Shown: positions 34,027 through 43,006, numbered from the stretch's first letter. The stretch is 54,821 nucleotides of DNA from an uncultured Mycoplasmatota bacterium (GCA_947652325.1 CANTCQ010000009.1:1-54821); one strand, 5' to 3'. The notes: generated by a model not told the origin, from the sequence alone. Numbers and translations are program-made.

Positions 34027-35473
34027 TTATTTTTTTATTATATCTAAAGTTTCATTTTGTATTTTTCTCATTTCGAATAGTTCTTTTAAAACATTTAGCA
34101 ATTGTTTTCTTTTTTCCAATATTTCTATTTCACTAAAACTTTTATTTTCATCAATTCCTAATTCTTTTAAATGCTTTGTAATAGTTCTTTCACTAGTATG
34201 AAATTGCTTACTAAACTTTGTTTTCATTCCTTTTTTATAATTTTTTAGGATATAATGATTTTCCTCGTCTGTCCAAATATGCATTCTACTTTTGTATAGT
34301 CCTAATACTTTTAATTGTTCGATTAAAATTTCTCTGGAAACCCCTATATGATTGGCTATTTCATAGTTAGTCATTTTTCGATAATTATCCTGCAAATATT
34401 GGTTTTCCTCTTCTAGCTAATTATGAGGAATGTATTCTGAAATATTATAAGAGAGTGTTACTTTCATATTACGCACTGATTGGACTTCTTTATTTAATTG
34501 GAGTGCTATTTCTTTAGCAGAGAGTTTATTCATATTATCCTTTACATATTTTATCTCTTTTAATGTCCAATAAGGTGGTACTAAATAAGAAAATCATCTT
34601 TCCTTTAAAAACCTTGCAACAGAGCTTGGAGAATGGTTAACTTTTTTTGCAATAAATTCATAACTTCTTCTTTTTTGTATCCAAAATATGGCTTTTTGCT
34701 TTTCTTCTTCTGTCCAAAAATTATTTTCTATATATTTTATATCCTTATCTCTCTTTCTTTTTTCAACTAGCCATTTTGGTTCTGGACCTAATATATTTTC
34801 TTCTAATTTTTTACTATCCCATAAACTTTGATTTTCTTTTAAAAATTTTATTAAATTTTCCAAAGTCACACCTAAATAAAATTTCTCTTGACTGACATAC
34901 ACTTTTTTTATTTTAAGTCCGTGTTTTCCCCATGTATCTCTAACTCTATTCGTAGAAATCTTAAAGATTTCACTTATGTCCGAAATTAAAAAATAGTCAG
35001 CATTATTAGAAATCATTGGCCCTAATTGCATCCGACTTGCTTGTTTTTTCAAACTATCTATGCTTCTATGTAAATCTTTTGCTATAAATTCTATTTTACG
35101 ATTTCCCCAAAATTCTTTTAAATCATCTTTTTCTTGGTCTGTCCATTTTCGTCCATCTAAAAACAAAATAATTCCTAATTTTCGTGCTTTTATATACACA
35201 GCATTTGGAGTTCTATCCAATTCCTCTGCAATTTCTTCACATGTATTTTTTATCTTAGCTAACTCTTTTTAATTTTTCTATATCTGCATCGGTCCAATTA
35301 GGAGGTTTAGTAGGTGGTTTTTCTAGCCCTAAAGACACTGCAGCTTTTTTCACTGTATCAGCACCACAATTTAGTTTATTTCTCATAGAATGAACAGTAA
35401 CTTTTCCCCAATTGTTTTTGATATAATCTAATTTTTTTTCACTAAATATTCGTACTTGTTGCAAATGTATCAC
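34027..35473 (-). pseudogene. decayed gene of tandem Myb/SANT-like DNA-binding repeats
   Basis: Three open pieces (35473-35255, 35220-34594, 34395-34027) are parts of one gene. Repeats of about 50-60 residues start with Trp-Thr-x-Glu/Asp-Glu (NWTDADIEKL, KWTDQEKDDL, FWTEEEKQKA, YWTLKEIKYV, IWTDEENHYI) followed by a helix-turn-helix-like part, as in Myb/SANT homeodomain-like proteins. Breaks: a missing A in the run at 35266-35270 (one more A restores KLKKELAKIK), TGA at 34594-34596 and TAG at 34417-34419. Both stops are in frame with readable sequence on each side, and TAG falls on the repeat's first Trp. The start is TTG 35464 or GTG 35473 behind GAGGTG. It probably encoded a sequence-specific DNA-binding protein, perhaps of phage origin. 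Confidence 0.75.
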
Positions 35474-35487
35474 CTCAATAATAGCAT

Positions 35488-35493
35488 ATTATA
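35488..35493 (-). promoter_or_regulatory. -10 box of the Myb/SANT-repeat gene
   Basis: TATAAT on the minus strand lies about 15-24 bp before the start, immediately after the clpC terminator. No -35 consensus is evident, since the region upstream is the terminator hairpin. Confidence 0.4.
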
Positions 35494-35497
35494 ACAT

Positions 35498-35521
35498 AAA
35501 AAACCTAGAAGGCGTTCTAGG
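35498..35521 (-). terminator. terminator of the clpC-like operon
   Basis: On the minus strand a perfect 7-bp stem (CCTAGAA/TTCTAGG) with a 4-nt loop is followed by six Ts. It lies about 95 bp downstream of the clpC-like stop. Confidence 0.85.
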
Positions 35522-35616
35522 CTTAAAAGAAATTATTCATGCTTTGACCATAAATAAAAATTAGTGTAATAACCAAATTGCAATTCCTTATTATTACTTA
35601 TTCATCATAACATAAT

Positions 35617-37773
35617 TTAAAGTGGAATTTCAATATCCATTTCATTATTGTATTTTTCAATTAAATGTTTTAAATTACGAAGACCAAATTTCTCGCATTC
35701 TGCTTCCTGTTTTATTTCTTGTATTCGAATTTTTTTGTTGGTTAAGTTCTTTTTAATATAAGTATCTATCACTGTATCTTTTATATTTTCAAACGGAATA
35801 ATATCAGTAAAACGTCCTAAGAATTCTTTACTAAAATTTTCATTTAGGGTATCATTTTCTTTATTAATAAAACCAACAGATTCTTGGTTGATTACGTTGC
35901 TTGTCATAAAAATCATGGTATTTTTAAAATCAATTTTTTCTCCTTTAGCATCTGTAACGAAACCCTCGTCTAAAATTTGCAAAAATAAATTTAATACCCT
36001 AGGATGTGCTTTTTCAATTTCATCTACTAAAATAAGGGAATAGGGATTATCCATTACACTCCGAAAAATATAGTTATCATCATATCCAACATAACCAGCA
36101 CTCACACCAATCAATTTATTTATAGAAGTATCTAGATTATATTCACTCATATCTAACCGAATTAATTTGCTTTTTTCTATACTTTCTGAAATCGTTTTAA
36201 TTGCCTCTGTTTTTCCAACACCACTAGGCCCTACAAGCAATAAAGATAAAGGTTTTTCATAACCTTGTAACTTAAACCAAATATTTTTAAGTAATCTATC
36301 TACCGCTTTTTCTTGTCCTAAAATTCGTTTTTGTAACGATTGACTTATCTTTGTAAATACTTCCCTTTTATTTTCAAGAAGAGGAATACTTGTTTTTTTG
36401 GCAATTGTTTCTACTATATCTTTATAAGTAATATCGTTTGCTTCATTTTCCATTAATTTCTTTATTTTTAAAGAAATTAAGTTCTCTTCTTTTTTACATA
36501 AAGAAGCCTCTTCGTAATTATCTTCATAAATAAATTTTTCTTTTTCTTTTTTTATATTTGCTAATTCTTTATTTAATTTATCTAATTTGTCAAACTGAAT
36601 TTTTTTAATTTTCTTACTTGCGCATATCATATCCAATAAATCGATACATTTATCTGGGTTACTTTTATTCGTAATGTATTTATTGGCTAATTTAACAACA
36701 TCTCGTATATTTTGAGCGCTTATTTTTAAATTATGATGCATTTCATATTCTTTTTTAATTCCTAAAAGGATTTCACACGTTTTTTTCTCATCTGGTTCTT
36801 CTACTTGAATTGTAAAAAATCTTCTATCTAATGCTTTATCTTTATATATCGTTTTATAATATTCATCACAAGTGGTTGCTCCAATACATTTTATTTCCCC
36901 ACGAGCTAAGTATGGTTTTAAAATATCTGCGGCATTAATAGCTCCTTCTGCTCCTCCTGCATTTACCATTGTATGAATTTCATCAATGAATAAAATAATA
37001 TTCTTATTTTCAATGACTTCTTTAATAATCTTAGTTAAACGTTCTTCAAATTCACCTCTATATTTTGTACCGGATACCAAGGCTCCCATTTCAAGACTAA
37101 CAATGGTTTTATTTAATAGTTCTTCTGGGACTAATCCGGAATTTATTCTTCTAGCTAATTCTTCTATAATAGCAGTTTTTCCAACACCCGCTTTTCCAAG
37201 CAATAAAGGATTGCTTTTTTTCTTACGCAATAAAGCTTCGATTACAGAAGATATTTCTTCTTCTCTTCCAATCACACATTCTTTTTGTTCAACTAATTGA
37301 TTTAAATTATTTCCAATTTCAAATATCTCTAAATTGCCAGTTTTATTTCCAACAAGACTAATTTTCAATTCATCATAAAGACTATCTAAATCAATATTTA
37401 AGCCAAGCATTATACGAATGGCTATTCCTTCTCCCTCTTCTAATAGAGAAAGAAAAAGATGTCTTTCTGTTACTTTTCCATCGTTATTATCTTGCGCATC
37501 ATTTGTTGCATTTTCAATTATTCTTTTTAATAAAGGGGTATATAAAATAAAATCAGTATCTTTGTTTGATGTACCCACAATGTTAATAAGTTCTGTTTTA
37601 AAAATTTCAAAAGTAAGTCCATAACCTTTTAATTTTCTAGAAATTTCATTATCACTTTCTAATAAAGAAAGAACCAAATGTTCACTTCCTACATAGGGAT
37701 GTTTTAAATTTTTTCTATAATTTTCTGCTCTTTTAAAAATCTCTGCTATTTTTATTCCATAATTATCAAACAT
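35617..37773 (-). CDS. ClpC-like AAA+ unfoldase
   Basis: This 718-aa HSP100 protein has an N-terminal Clp_N double repeat (about 1-145), first AAA+ domain with GKAGVGKT (193-200) and ILFIDEIHTM, a middle region with a UVR-like helix (FIYEDNYEEASLCKKEE), and a second AAA+ domain with GPSGVGKT and LILVDEIEKAHP. A VGF tripeptide (ESVGFINK) sits where ClpC contacts ClpP. It is about 90 residues shorter than B. subtilis ClpC, mainly at the C-terminus, where it ends soon after the sensor-2 segment (FGLRNLKHLIEKY). ctsR, mcsA and mcsB are not adjacent. A strong TAGGAGG precedes the ATG. It probably feeds proteins to ClpP. Confidence 0.88.
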   Translation of the reverse strand: MFDNYGIKIAEIFKRAENYRKNLKHPYVGSEHLVLSLLESDNEISRKLKGYGLTFEIFKTELINIVGTSNKDTDFILYTPLLKRIIENATNDAQDNNDGKVTERHLFLSLLEEGEGIAIRIMLGLNIDLDSLYDELKISLVGNKTGNLEIFEIGNNLNQLVEQKECVIGREEEISSVIEALLRKKKSNPLLLGKAGVGKTAIIEELARRINSGLVPEELLNKTIVSLEMGALVSGTKYRGEFEERLTKIIKEVIENKNIILFIDEIHTMVNAGGAEGAINAADILKPYLARGEIKCIGATTCDEYYKTIYKDKALDRRFFTIQVEEPDEKKTCEILLGIKKEYEMHHNLKISAQNIRDVVKLANKYITNKSNPDKCIDLLDMICASKKIKKIQFDKLDKLNKELANIKKEKEKFIYEDNYEEASLCKKEENLISLKIKKLMENEANDITYKDIVETIAKKTSIPLLENKREVFTKISQSLQKRILGQEKAVDRLLKNIWFKLQGYEKPLSLLLVGPSGVGKTEAIKTISESIEKSKLIRLDMSEYNLDTSINKLIGVSAGYVGYDDNYIFRSVMDNPYSLILVDEIEKAHPRVLNLFLQILDEGFVTDAKGEKIDFKNTMIFMTSNVINQESVGFINKENDTLNENFSKEFLGRFTDIIPFENIKDTVIDTYIKKNLTNKKIRIQEIKQEAECEKFGLRNLKHLIEKYNNEMDIEIPL

Positions 37774-37783
37774 GATATCCTCC

Positions 37784-37811
37784 TAAAACATTCTATGTAT
37801 ATAATGTTTTA
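37784..37811. promoter_or_regulatory. inverted repeat before the clpC-like gene
   Basis: Perfect 9-bp arms (TAAAACATT/AATGTTTTA) separated by 10 bp end just upstream of the clpC ribosome binding site and enclose a TATATA. It could be an operator, or an RNA hairpin occluding translation. It does not match the CtsR heptad repeat or CIRCE. Confidence 0.4.
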
Positions 37812-37867
37812 TTTAGAAAGAAAATATTCAAAAATATTTTTACTTTTTTACTATTTATTTTTTATTT

Positions 37868-39202
37868 TCAACTCTTATTATAATGTCCATTTTTAGGCAT
37901 TTTCAAATCCTTGATAAATAATAATTTGTCCTCTAAATGTCTTACTTTTATTTCTTGTAAATAATTTTCTATTTCTGAAACCACCAGTTGAAAAAGTTCT
38001 GTAATTGTTAAATTTTCCTCTATAAAATTCTTAATAGAAACACTTATATTTATCCCAAATTTATATTTTTCTCTAAGATTTTCTATTTCTTTCTCTTCTT
38101 GTTTTTTTTCAAAATACTTTTTCCTATAACTATAATAATAGTTCCAATCCTCTAATGACTTCTTAAAATCATCCATTGTTATTTTTTCAATATTTTTTTC
38201 TATATCCTGCATGTATTTTTTTTCTAATAATTCTGTATGTAATAAAATGTATTTATTTTCTTGTATTGCTTTTTCATATAACTTTTTTTGATTTTCATTC
38301 TTTTTCTCTTCTGCTATCTTTTCACTACACTTTATCCATTTTCTTAAACAGTTTTGATAACAAAAATTAGCTGTACCTATTATTTTTTCATTGGTATTTT
38401 TTTCTTCTGTTTTTGCAGTCAATATCGTAAGGATAGAAAAAATGACAATAAAAAAATTATATTTTTCTTTTGGAATATCACTTACATCAAATATTCCTTT
38501 TTCCCATTTTAATTGAAATTTTTCAGGTAAACTAAATAACAATAACATGTACATTTGATAAAATAAATCATAAGAATATTCTCTAATTTCTTCTTCTGTC
38601 CAATCATTTTTCTTTTGCTTTATATTACCGTCGATTAATCTTCTATGAAAAACGGCTTCTCCTTCTTGACACATTTTTTGAACTTCTTCAAAAAATGGAT
38701 AAATACTTGGATAGAAATACTTGTTTGTTCCTTGATTAATATGCCTTAATTCATGATGAAAAGTCTTATAATTATTCTCATAATTTACTAAAGCTATACT
38801 TAATTTTTCAAAACTAGTTAATCCATAAGAAGATAGAAAAAAATTTCCATCTTTTTTTAAATAAAAAATATCTCCTTTTTTCTCACATAAAAATAAATAT
38901 TTAAAATTTTCATTCTTAGCAAGAGGTTTTATATACCAATGAAAAGGATTTGTAGAATCTTTTAAAATTTCTTCTATATCATAAATAACGAATTTTCTTA
39001 ATTTTCGTAAATCGCTTAATTGATTTTCCAAATAGTTATCAAGTGAAGCATAGTTTATCAAATTTAAATCTGGATTATAAGAAGTAAAAATCCATAGATA
39101 CCATTTTTTTAGCATATTCTTTATAACTTGATTATATTGTTTTTCTTGGCAAATTTGTTCTAATTGAATCCAATATTTTAAAAATATTTGCGTATGTTCC
39201 AT
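37868..39202 (-). CDS. HExxH-containing protein, putative zinc metallopeptidase
   Basis: I do not recognise this 444-aa protein. It has H150-E-L-R-H154 (in FHHELRHINQG), followed about 25 residues later by QEGEA (Glu180/Glu182), a spacing that fits a gluzincin-type third zinc ligand. There is no signal peptide. Hydrophobic stretches near residue 230 may be buried or a membrane helix. The C-terminal half is Lys/Glu-rich and probably coiled coil (about 290-370). It starts with a GGAG site and lies between the Cys-His-Asp protein and the ClpC-like gene in one operon, which suggests a role in protein quality control. Metallopeptidase activity is inferred from the motif. Confidence 0.55.
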   Translation of the reverse strand: MEHTQIFLKYWIQLEQICQEKQYNQVIKNMLKKWYLWIFTSYNPDLNLINYASLDNYLENQLSDLRKLRKFVIYDIEEILKDSTNPFHWYIKPLAKNENFKYLFLCEKKGDIFYLKKDGNFFLSSYGLTSFEKLSIALVNYENNYKTFHHELRHINQGTNKYFYPSIYPFFEEVQKMCQEGEAVFHRRLIDGNIKQKKNDWTEEEIREYSYDLFYQMYMLLLFSLPEKFQLKWEKGIFDVSDIPKEKYNFFIVIFSILTILTAKTEEKNTNEKIIGTANFCYQNCLRKWIKCSEKIAEEKKNENQKKLYEKAIQENKYILLHTELLEKKYMQDIEKNIEKITMDDFKKSLEDWNYYYSYRKKYFEKKQEEKEIENLREKYKFGINISVSIKNFIEENLTITELFQLVVSEIENYLQEIKVRHLEDKLLFIKDLKMPKNGHYNKS

Positions 39203-39229
39203 ATATATTCTCCAAACATTCCTTTATTT

Positions 39230-39631
39230 TTAACGATTTTTTCCATTTTCTTCACGAATAGTTTGTTTAATAAATTCACTAATACCTATTTTTTCTATTT
39301 CCTTTGTTATCGTTTGATAAAATTGTAAGCTTTTTACTCTTTTGCCAAATCGAAAATTTATGTAATTTAAGTCTTTCTCACTGGGAATTTTAAAATCCTC
39401 TGTATTTCTTATAATTCCACTTGCATCATATAAATATCCATCATAAGCTAAAACGCAATGGTCTTTTGTGGCATTAATGCGCATTGAAACTTCATTAGGA
39501 ATAAAATTTTTAATAATTTTTACTAGTTCATAGCACCCACCATTCAACAATTCCTCTTCGGCAATATTTGTATCTCCTTCAAAATAAATATCTGCTATTA
39601 ATTTTTTTATTCCTGTAATTAAATACTCCAT
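39230..39631 (-). CDS. small protein with Cys-His-Asp arrangement, unknown function
   Basis: This 133-aa protein of no family known to me has GGCYELVKII (Cys33 at a helix start), DHCVLAYDG (His58 starting a strand) and YLYDASG (Asp69 on the next strand). This Cys-helix / His-strand / Asp order is seen in papain-fold and transglutaminase-like proteins, so a small cysteine-hydrolase fold is possible. It is the first gene after a strong promoter (39673-39702), ahead of the HExxH protein and the ClpC-like gene. No signal peptide. The active-site reading is inference. Confidence 0.5.
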   Translation of the reverse strand: MEYLITGIKKLIADIYFEGDTNIAEEELLNGGCYELVKIIKNFIPNEVSMRINATKDHCVLAYDGYLYDASGIIRNTEDFKIPSEKDLNYINFRFGKRVKSLQFYQTITKEIEKIGISEFIKQTIREENGKNR

Positions 39632-39672
39632 AATAAAAAACCTCTTTTTTATATTTTGCCATTCTTAACAAT

Positions 39673-39702
39673 ATTATAATACTTTTTTTTATATCTTATC
39701 AA
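39673..39702 (-). promoter_or_regulatory. promoter of the clpC-like operon
   Basis: On the minus strand TTGATA and TATAAT are 18 bp apart, about 40 bp before the first gene and just downstream of the ribosomal-operon terminator. This is a near-consensus housekeeping promoter. Confidence 0.7.
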
Positions 39703-39718
39703 AAAAAAGCTGTTCTTT

Positions 39719-39750
39719 ACAAAAAAAATTAGTTTATTTCTAAACTAATT
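39719..39750 (-). terminator. terminator of the ribosomal superoperon
   Basis: On the minus strand a perfect 9-bp stem (AATTAGTTT/AAACTAATT) with a 6-nt loop is followed by at least six Ts. The upstream arm overlaps the last codons and stop of rplQ. Confidence 0.9.
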
Positions 39751-40081
39751 CTATACGTACAGCTAAAGCATCATCGCCGATTCTTTCTTTTAATTTAATA
39801 ATTCTTGTATAACCACCATTGCGATTTTCATACCTACTTGCAAGTTCGTTAAATACTTTATCTACACATTCTTTATTGTTATAAACAAAAGCAAGTGCTT
39901 TTCTACGAGATACTAAAGTACCACGTTTTCCATAAGTAATCATTTTATCTACAAACTTACGAACTTCTTTGGCTTTTGCTTCAGTAGTTGTAATACCTTC
40001 ATTCATTATTACATTCACTGTAAGACCTGCAAAAACGCTATGTCTTTGTCTTGTTTCTCTTCCAATTTTTCTATATGCCAT
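39740..40081 (-). CDS. rplQ: 50S ribosomal protein L17
   Basis: At 113 aa it begins with MAYRKIGRETRQR and contains the L17 segments ITTTEAKAKEVR and GDDALAVRIELV. L17 binds 23S rRNA near the exit-tunnel side of the 50S subunit. It is the last gene of the superoperon, 11 bp after rpoA, and its stop lies within the terminator stem. The ecfA/ecfT/truA and rplM-rpsI genes that often follow in Bacilli are not here; the clpC-like operon comes next. Confidence 0.97.
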   Translation of the reverse strand: MAYRKIGRETRQRHSVFAGLTVNVIMNEGITTTEAKAKEVRKFVDKMITYGKRGTLVSRRKALAFVYNNKECVDKVFNELASRYENRNGGYTRIIKLKERIGDDALAVRIELV

Positions 40082-40092
40082 GATTTACCTCC

Positions 40093-41037
40093 TTAATCGC
40101 GGAACTTAAGTCCCATTTCCACCACTTTATCAAGAACTTCTTTAAGTGATTTTTTACCTAAGTTACGAATTTTTGTTACTTCTATTTCTCTTCTTGAAAT
40201 TAAATCTTGAACAGTATGAATACCAGCTCTTTTCAAACAGTTATATGCCCTTACTGAAAATTCAATTTCTTCAATAGGAGTCTCTAATGTTTTAGTAATG
40301 GTATCAACTTTTTTCTCAGCCATTAATCCAGAAATATCGCTAATCGCATTTAAATCTGCAACAATATTAAAGTGTTCAATTAATATTTTTGCAGATAGTG
40401 CCATACACTCTTCTGGAGTAATACTACCATTTGTTGTAACTCGCATAATTAATTTATCATAATTTTCGTTATGTCCAACACGAGCACTTTCCGTTTCATA
40501 TGCCACTTTTTCAACAGGGGAATATAAAGAGTCAATAGCAATAACACCAACTTTTTTTGTATCAAGTAGAGCTTGATTTTCTTTAGAATCAACATATCCT
40601 TTGCCATTAGATACAGTCATTTCCATCTCGATTTTACCACCTTCTACAAGGTTACAAATCACTAAATCTTTATTTATTATTTCTAAATCTGCATCACATT
40701 CAATGTCAGAAGCTAATACTGGCCCAGGCGTTGATTTTGATAAATGTATTATCTTATTTTCCTCTGTATGATTTTTAAATACAACACTCTTCAAATTTAG
40801 AATAATACTAGTTACATCTTCATAAACGCCTTCTATTTTCTGAAATTCATGTAAAACACCCTCAATTTTAACACTTGTTATAGCACACCCTGGTAAACTT
40901 GATAACATAATTCTACGAAGAGCATTTCCTATTGTAGTTCCAAAACCTCTCTCTAATGGCTCAAGTACAAATTCCCCATAATGTGAATCTTGCGCATATC
41001 CTGTTATTTTGTATTCTGGCTTGTCAAATTTAATCAT
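40093..41037 (-). CDS. rpoA: RNA polymerase alpha subunit
   Basis: This protein of about 314 aa has an N-terminal assembly domain (GFGTTIGNALRRIMLSSLPG) and a C-terminal DNA/activator-binding domain with RNLGKKSLKEV. I chose the ATG at 41037 (MIKFDKPEYK), which has AAAGGAAG about 10 nt upstream. An ATG seven codons earlier has no ribosome binding site. It lies between rpsK and rplQ, the usual alpha-operon order. Confidence 0.97.
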   Translation of the reverse strand: MIKFDKPEYKITGYAQDSHYGEFVLEPLERGFGTTIGNALRRIMLSSLPGCAITSVKIEGVLHEFQKIEGVYEDVTSIILNLKSVVFKNHTEENKIIHLSKSTPGPVLASDIECDADLEIINKDLVICNLVEGGKIEMEMTVSNGKGYVDSKENQALLDTKKVGVIAIDSLYSPVEKVAYETESARVGHNENYDKLIMRVTTNGSITPEECMALSAKILIEHFNIVADLNAISDISGLMAEKKVDTITKTLETPIEEIEFSVRAYNCLKRAGIHTVQDLISRREIEVTKIRNLGKKSLKEVLDKVVEMGLKFRD

Positions 41038-41061
41038 ATATCTATTTCTTCCTTTCATTCA

Positions 41062-41445
41062 TTAATTTCTAGGACGTTTGGGTGGACGACAACCATTGTG
41101 AGGTACTGGAGTACTATCTGAAATACTTCTAACCTCTAGTCCAACCGCTTGTAATGAACGAATAGCAGTTTCTCTACCAGAACCTAATCCCTTAACATCG
41201 ACATCAACAATTTTAACTCCACAGTCTTTAGCAGCTTTTCCGGCAGCTTCTGCAGCAACTCCAGCAGCATAAGGAGTTTTCTTTTTGCTTCCTTTATATC
41301 CAATAGTTCCACTTGATGCCCATGTAATTACATTTCCTTCTTGGTCAGTAAATGTTACGATTGTGTTATTATAAGTGGAATGTATATGAACAACGGCTTC
41401 TGGAATATTTTTCTTAACTTTTCTTTTTCTTCTATTATATGCCAT
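41062..41445 (-). CDS. rpsK: 30S ribosomal protein S11
   Basis: At 127 aa it has a basic N-terminus (RRKRKVKKN), then [15 protein letters not shown], and ends [18 protein letters not shown], the S11 signature. It shapes the mRNA exit region and platform of the 30S subunit. It sits 10 bp after rpsM with an AGGAGG ribosome binding site (GGAGGTAA). Confidence 0.98.
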   Translation of the reverse strand: MAYNRRKRKVKKNIPEAVVHIHSTYNNTIVTFTDQEGNVITWASSGTIGYKGSKKKTPYAAGVAAEAAGKAAKDCGVKIVDVDVKGLGSGRETAIRSLQAVGLEVRSISDSTPVPHNGCRPPKRPRN

Positions 41446-41455
41446 GATTTACCTC

Positions 41456-41830
41456 CTATTTACCTACTTTTTTCTTATTTGCTACTACTTTACCTTTACC
41501 TTTACGAGTACGAGCATTTCTGCTTGTTCTTTGTCCGCGAACAGGTAAACCTTTTTTGTGTCTTACTCCTTGGTAGCAATTAATTTCCATTTTATTTTTG
41601 ATGGACATTTGTACATCTCGACGTAAATCACCTTCAACATCGTATTTATCAATTTCTTTACGTAATTTAGAAATTTCATCATCCGTTAAGTCTTTTATTT
41701 TCTTAGTAGGCTCTACTTTAGCATCACTACAAATCGTTAAAGCTAAACTTCTTCCTATACCATAAATAGCCGTAAGTCCAATACTTACATGCTTTTCATT
41801 CGGTAATTCAATATTTTTAATTCTTGCCAT
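41456..41830 (-). CDS. rpsM: 30S ribosomal protein S13
   Basis: At 124 aa it has [15 protein letters not shown] at the start, the helix-two-turns-helix segment [11 protein letters not shown] and the C-terminal tail [13 protein letters not shown], which contacts P-site tRNA. It lies 9 bp after rpmJ with a GGAGG ribosome binding site. Confidence 0.98.
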   Translation of the reverse strand: MARIKNIELPNEKHVSIGLTAIYGIGRSLALTICSDAKVEPTKKIKDLTDDEISKLRKEIDKYDVEGDLRRDVQMSIKNKMEINCYQGVRHKKGLPVRGQRTSRNARTRKGKGKVVANKKKVGK

Positions 41831-41839
41831 ATAATCCTC

Positions 41840-41956
41840 CTATTTTCCTTGTGTTTGTTTGTGTTTTGGATTTTCACAAATAATCATATTTTTTCCTTTT
41901 CTTCTGATTTTTTTACATTTATTGCATATTGGTTTAACTGATGGTCTTTTTTTCAT
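41840..41956 (-). CDS. rpmJ: 50S ribosomal protein L36
   Basis: A 38-codon gene too short for many gene finders. It reads [20 protein letters not shown] and ends [12 protein letters not shown]. The zinc ligands Cys11, Cys14, Cys27 and His32 are all present, so this is the zinc-binding (C+) form. It sits between infA and rpsM as in other Firmicutes, with GGAGGTAAAAA upstream of the ATG. Confidence 0.95.
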   Translation of the reverse strand: MKKRPSVKPICNKCKKIRRKGKNMIICENPKHKQTQGK

Positions 41957-41971
41957 AATTTTTTACCTCCA

Positions 41972-42253
41972 TTATCTTTTGTTCCATGTTATGCGCCCAC
42001 GTGTTAAGTCGTAAGGCGAAAGTTCGATTGTTACTGTATCACCTGGTAAAATACGTATCATGTTCACACGCATTTTACCAGAAACGTAGGCTTCTACAGT
42101 ATGACCATTTGAAAGTTCTACGATATAATCTCCGCCTTTTAAAACGTCTACTACTTTACCTTCTACTTCAATTTTATCCGACTTAGTTTGTGAAGTGTTT
42201 TTCAATCCTGAAATCTTACTTCCTTTTTTATTTTGCATATTTTTTTTCGCCAT
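41972..42253 (-). CDS. infA: translation initiation factor IF-1 with N-terminal extension
   Basis: The last 70 residues are a normal IF-1 S1/OB fold ([11 protein letters not shown], then [28 protein letters not shown]). The protein is 93 aa because of about 20 extra basic residues before it ([13 protein letters not shown]...). The ATG starting the extension lies 3 bp after the map stop; Met6 is an alternative that still leaves an extension. IF-1 occupies the A site during initiation. Order map-infA-rpmJ is standard. Confidence 0.93.
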   Translation of the reverse strand: MAKKNMQNKKGSKISGLKNTSQTKSDKIEVEGKVVDVLKGGDYIVELSNGHTVEAYVSGKMRVNMIRILPGDTVTIELSPYDLTRGRITWNKR

Positions 42254-42256
42254 ATT

Positions 42257-43006
42257 TTATTCTCCTGTTAATATTTCATACCCATCTTTTGTTACCAATA
42301 CCGTATGTTCAAAATGGGCAGATAGACTTTCATCTTCTGTAACGATTGTCCAGTCATCTTTATCTATCAAACAAACATTTTTACTCCCTAGATTTAGCAT
42401 CGGTTCAATTGCAATGGTCATTCCTTCTTTTAAAGTATACCCTTTGCCTTCTTCTCCAAAATTTGGGACATCTGGTTCTTCATGAATGGTAGAACCAACA
42501 CCATGTCCTACTAAATCTTCAACAACACTTAAACCTTTTTTATGAGCAAAATCTTCAATTGCATGACTGATGTCTCCTATTTTAGCACCAGCTCGCACTT
42601 TTCTCAAGCCTTCGTATAAAGCAAGGCGAGTATTTTCTACTAAATCTTGCACTTCTCTTCTGACATTTCCTACAACATATGTTCTTGATGCATCAGAATG
42701 ATACCCTTTGTAGCCAACACAAAAATCAATTGAAACAACATCGCCATTTCTTAATTTTCGCTTACTGGGAATACCATGTACAACTTCATCATTAATAGAT
42801 ACGCAAATACTTTTTGGATAATTTTCATATCCCAAACAGCTAGGTATACAATCATTTTTAAGGATAAAGTCATGAGCAATTTTATCAAGAGTTTCGGTAG
42901 TTATACCAGGTTTAATGTATTTTTTTAATTCTTCATGTGTTAGAAAATTAATATGTCCAGCATAACGCATTAACTCTATTTCACGTTCGCTTTTAATACT
43001 AATCAT
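42257..43006 (-). CDS. map: methionine aminopeptidase, type I
   Basis: At 249 aa it has the pita-bread fold ligands in order: Asp in SIDFCVGYKG, Asp in YHSDASRTY, His in GHGVGSTIHEEP, Glu in IAIEPML, and Glu in SAHFEHTVL. It removes initiator Met from new proteins in the cytosol. Its start overlaps the adk stop by 8 bp, and it is 3 bp from infA. Confidence 0.97.
   Translation of the reverse strand: MISIKSEREIELMRYAGHINFLTHEELKKYIKPGITTETLDKIAHDFILKNDCIPSCLGYENYPKSICVSINDEVVHGIPSKRKLRNGDVVSIDFCVGYKGYHSDASRTYVVGNVRREVQDLVENTRLALYEGLRKVRAGAKIGDISHAIEDFAHKKGLSVVEDLVGHGVGSTIHEEPDVPNFGEEGKGYTLKEGMTIAIEPMLNLGSKNVCLIDKDDWTIVTEDESLSAHFEHTVLVTKDGYEILTGE

Noticed and set aside
34594..34596. TGA in a Trp-like position, suggesting genetic code 4 (TGA = Trp)
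   Set aside because: Housekeeping proteins across the window are full length with Trp encoded by TGG, and 3897 and 17679 use TGA as a normal stop in operon overlaps. The same broken gene also has a TAG and a frameshift, so decay is simpler.
37774..37867. CtsR or CIRCE heat-shock operator before the clpC-like gene
   Set aside because: Neither the GGTCAAA tandem heptad nor the TTAGCACTC-N9-GAGTGCTAA repeat is present; only an unrelated inverted repeat is found.
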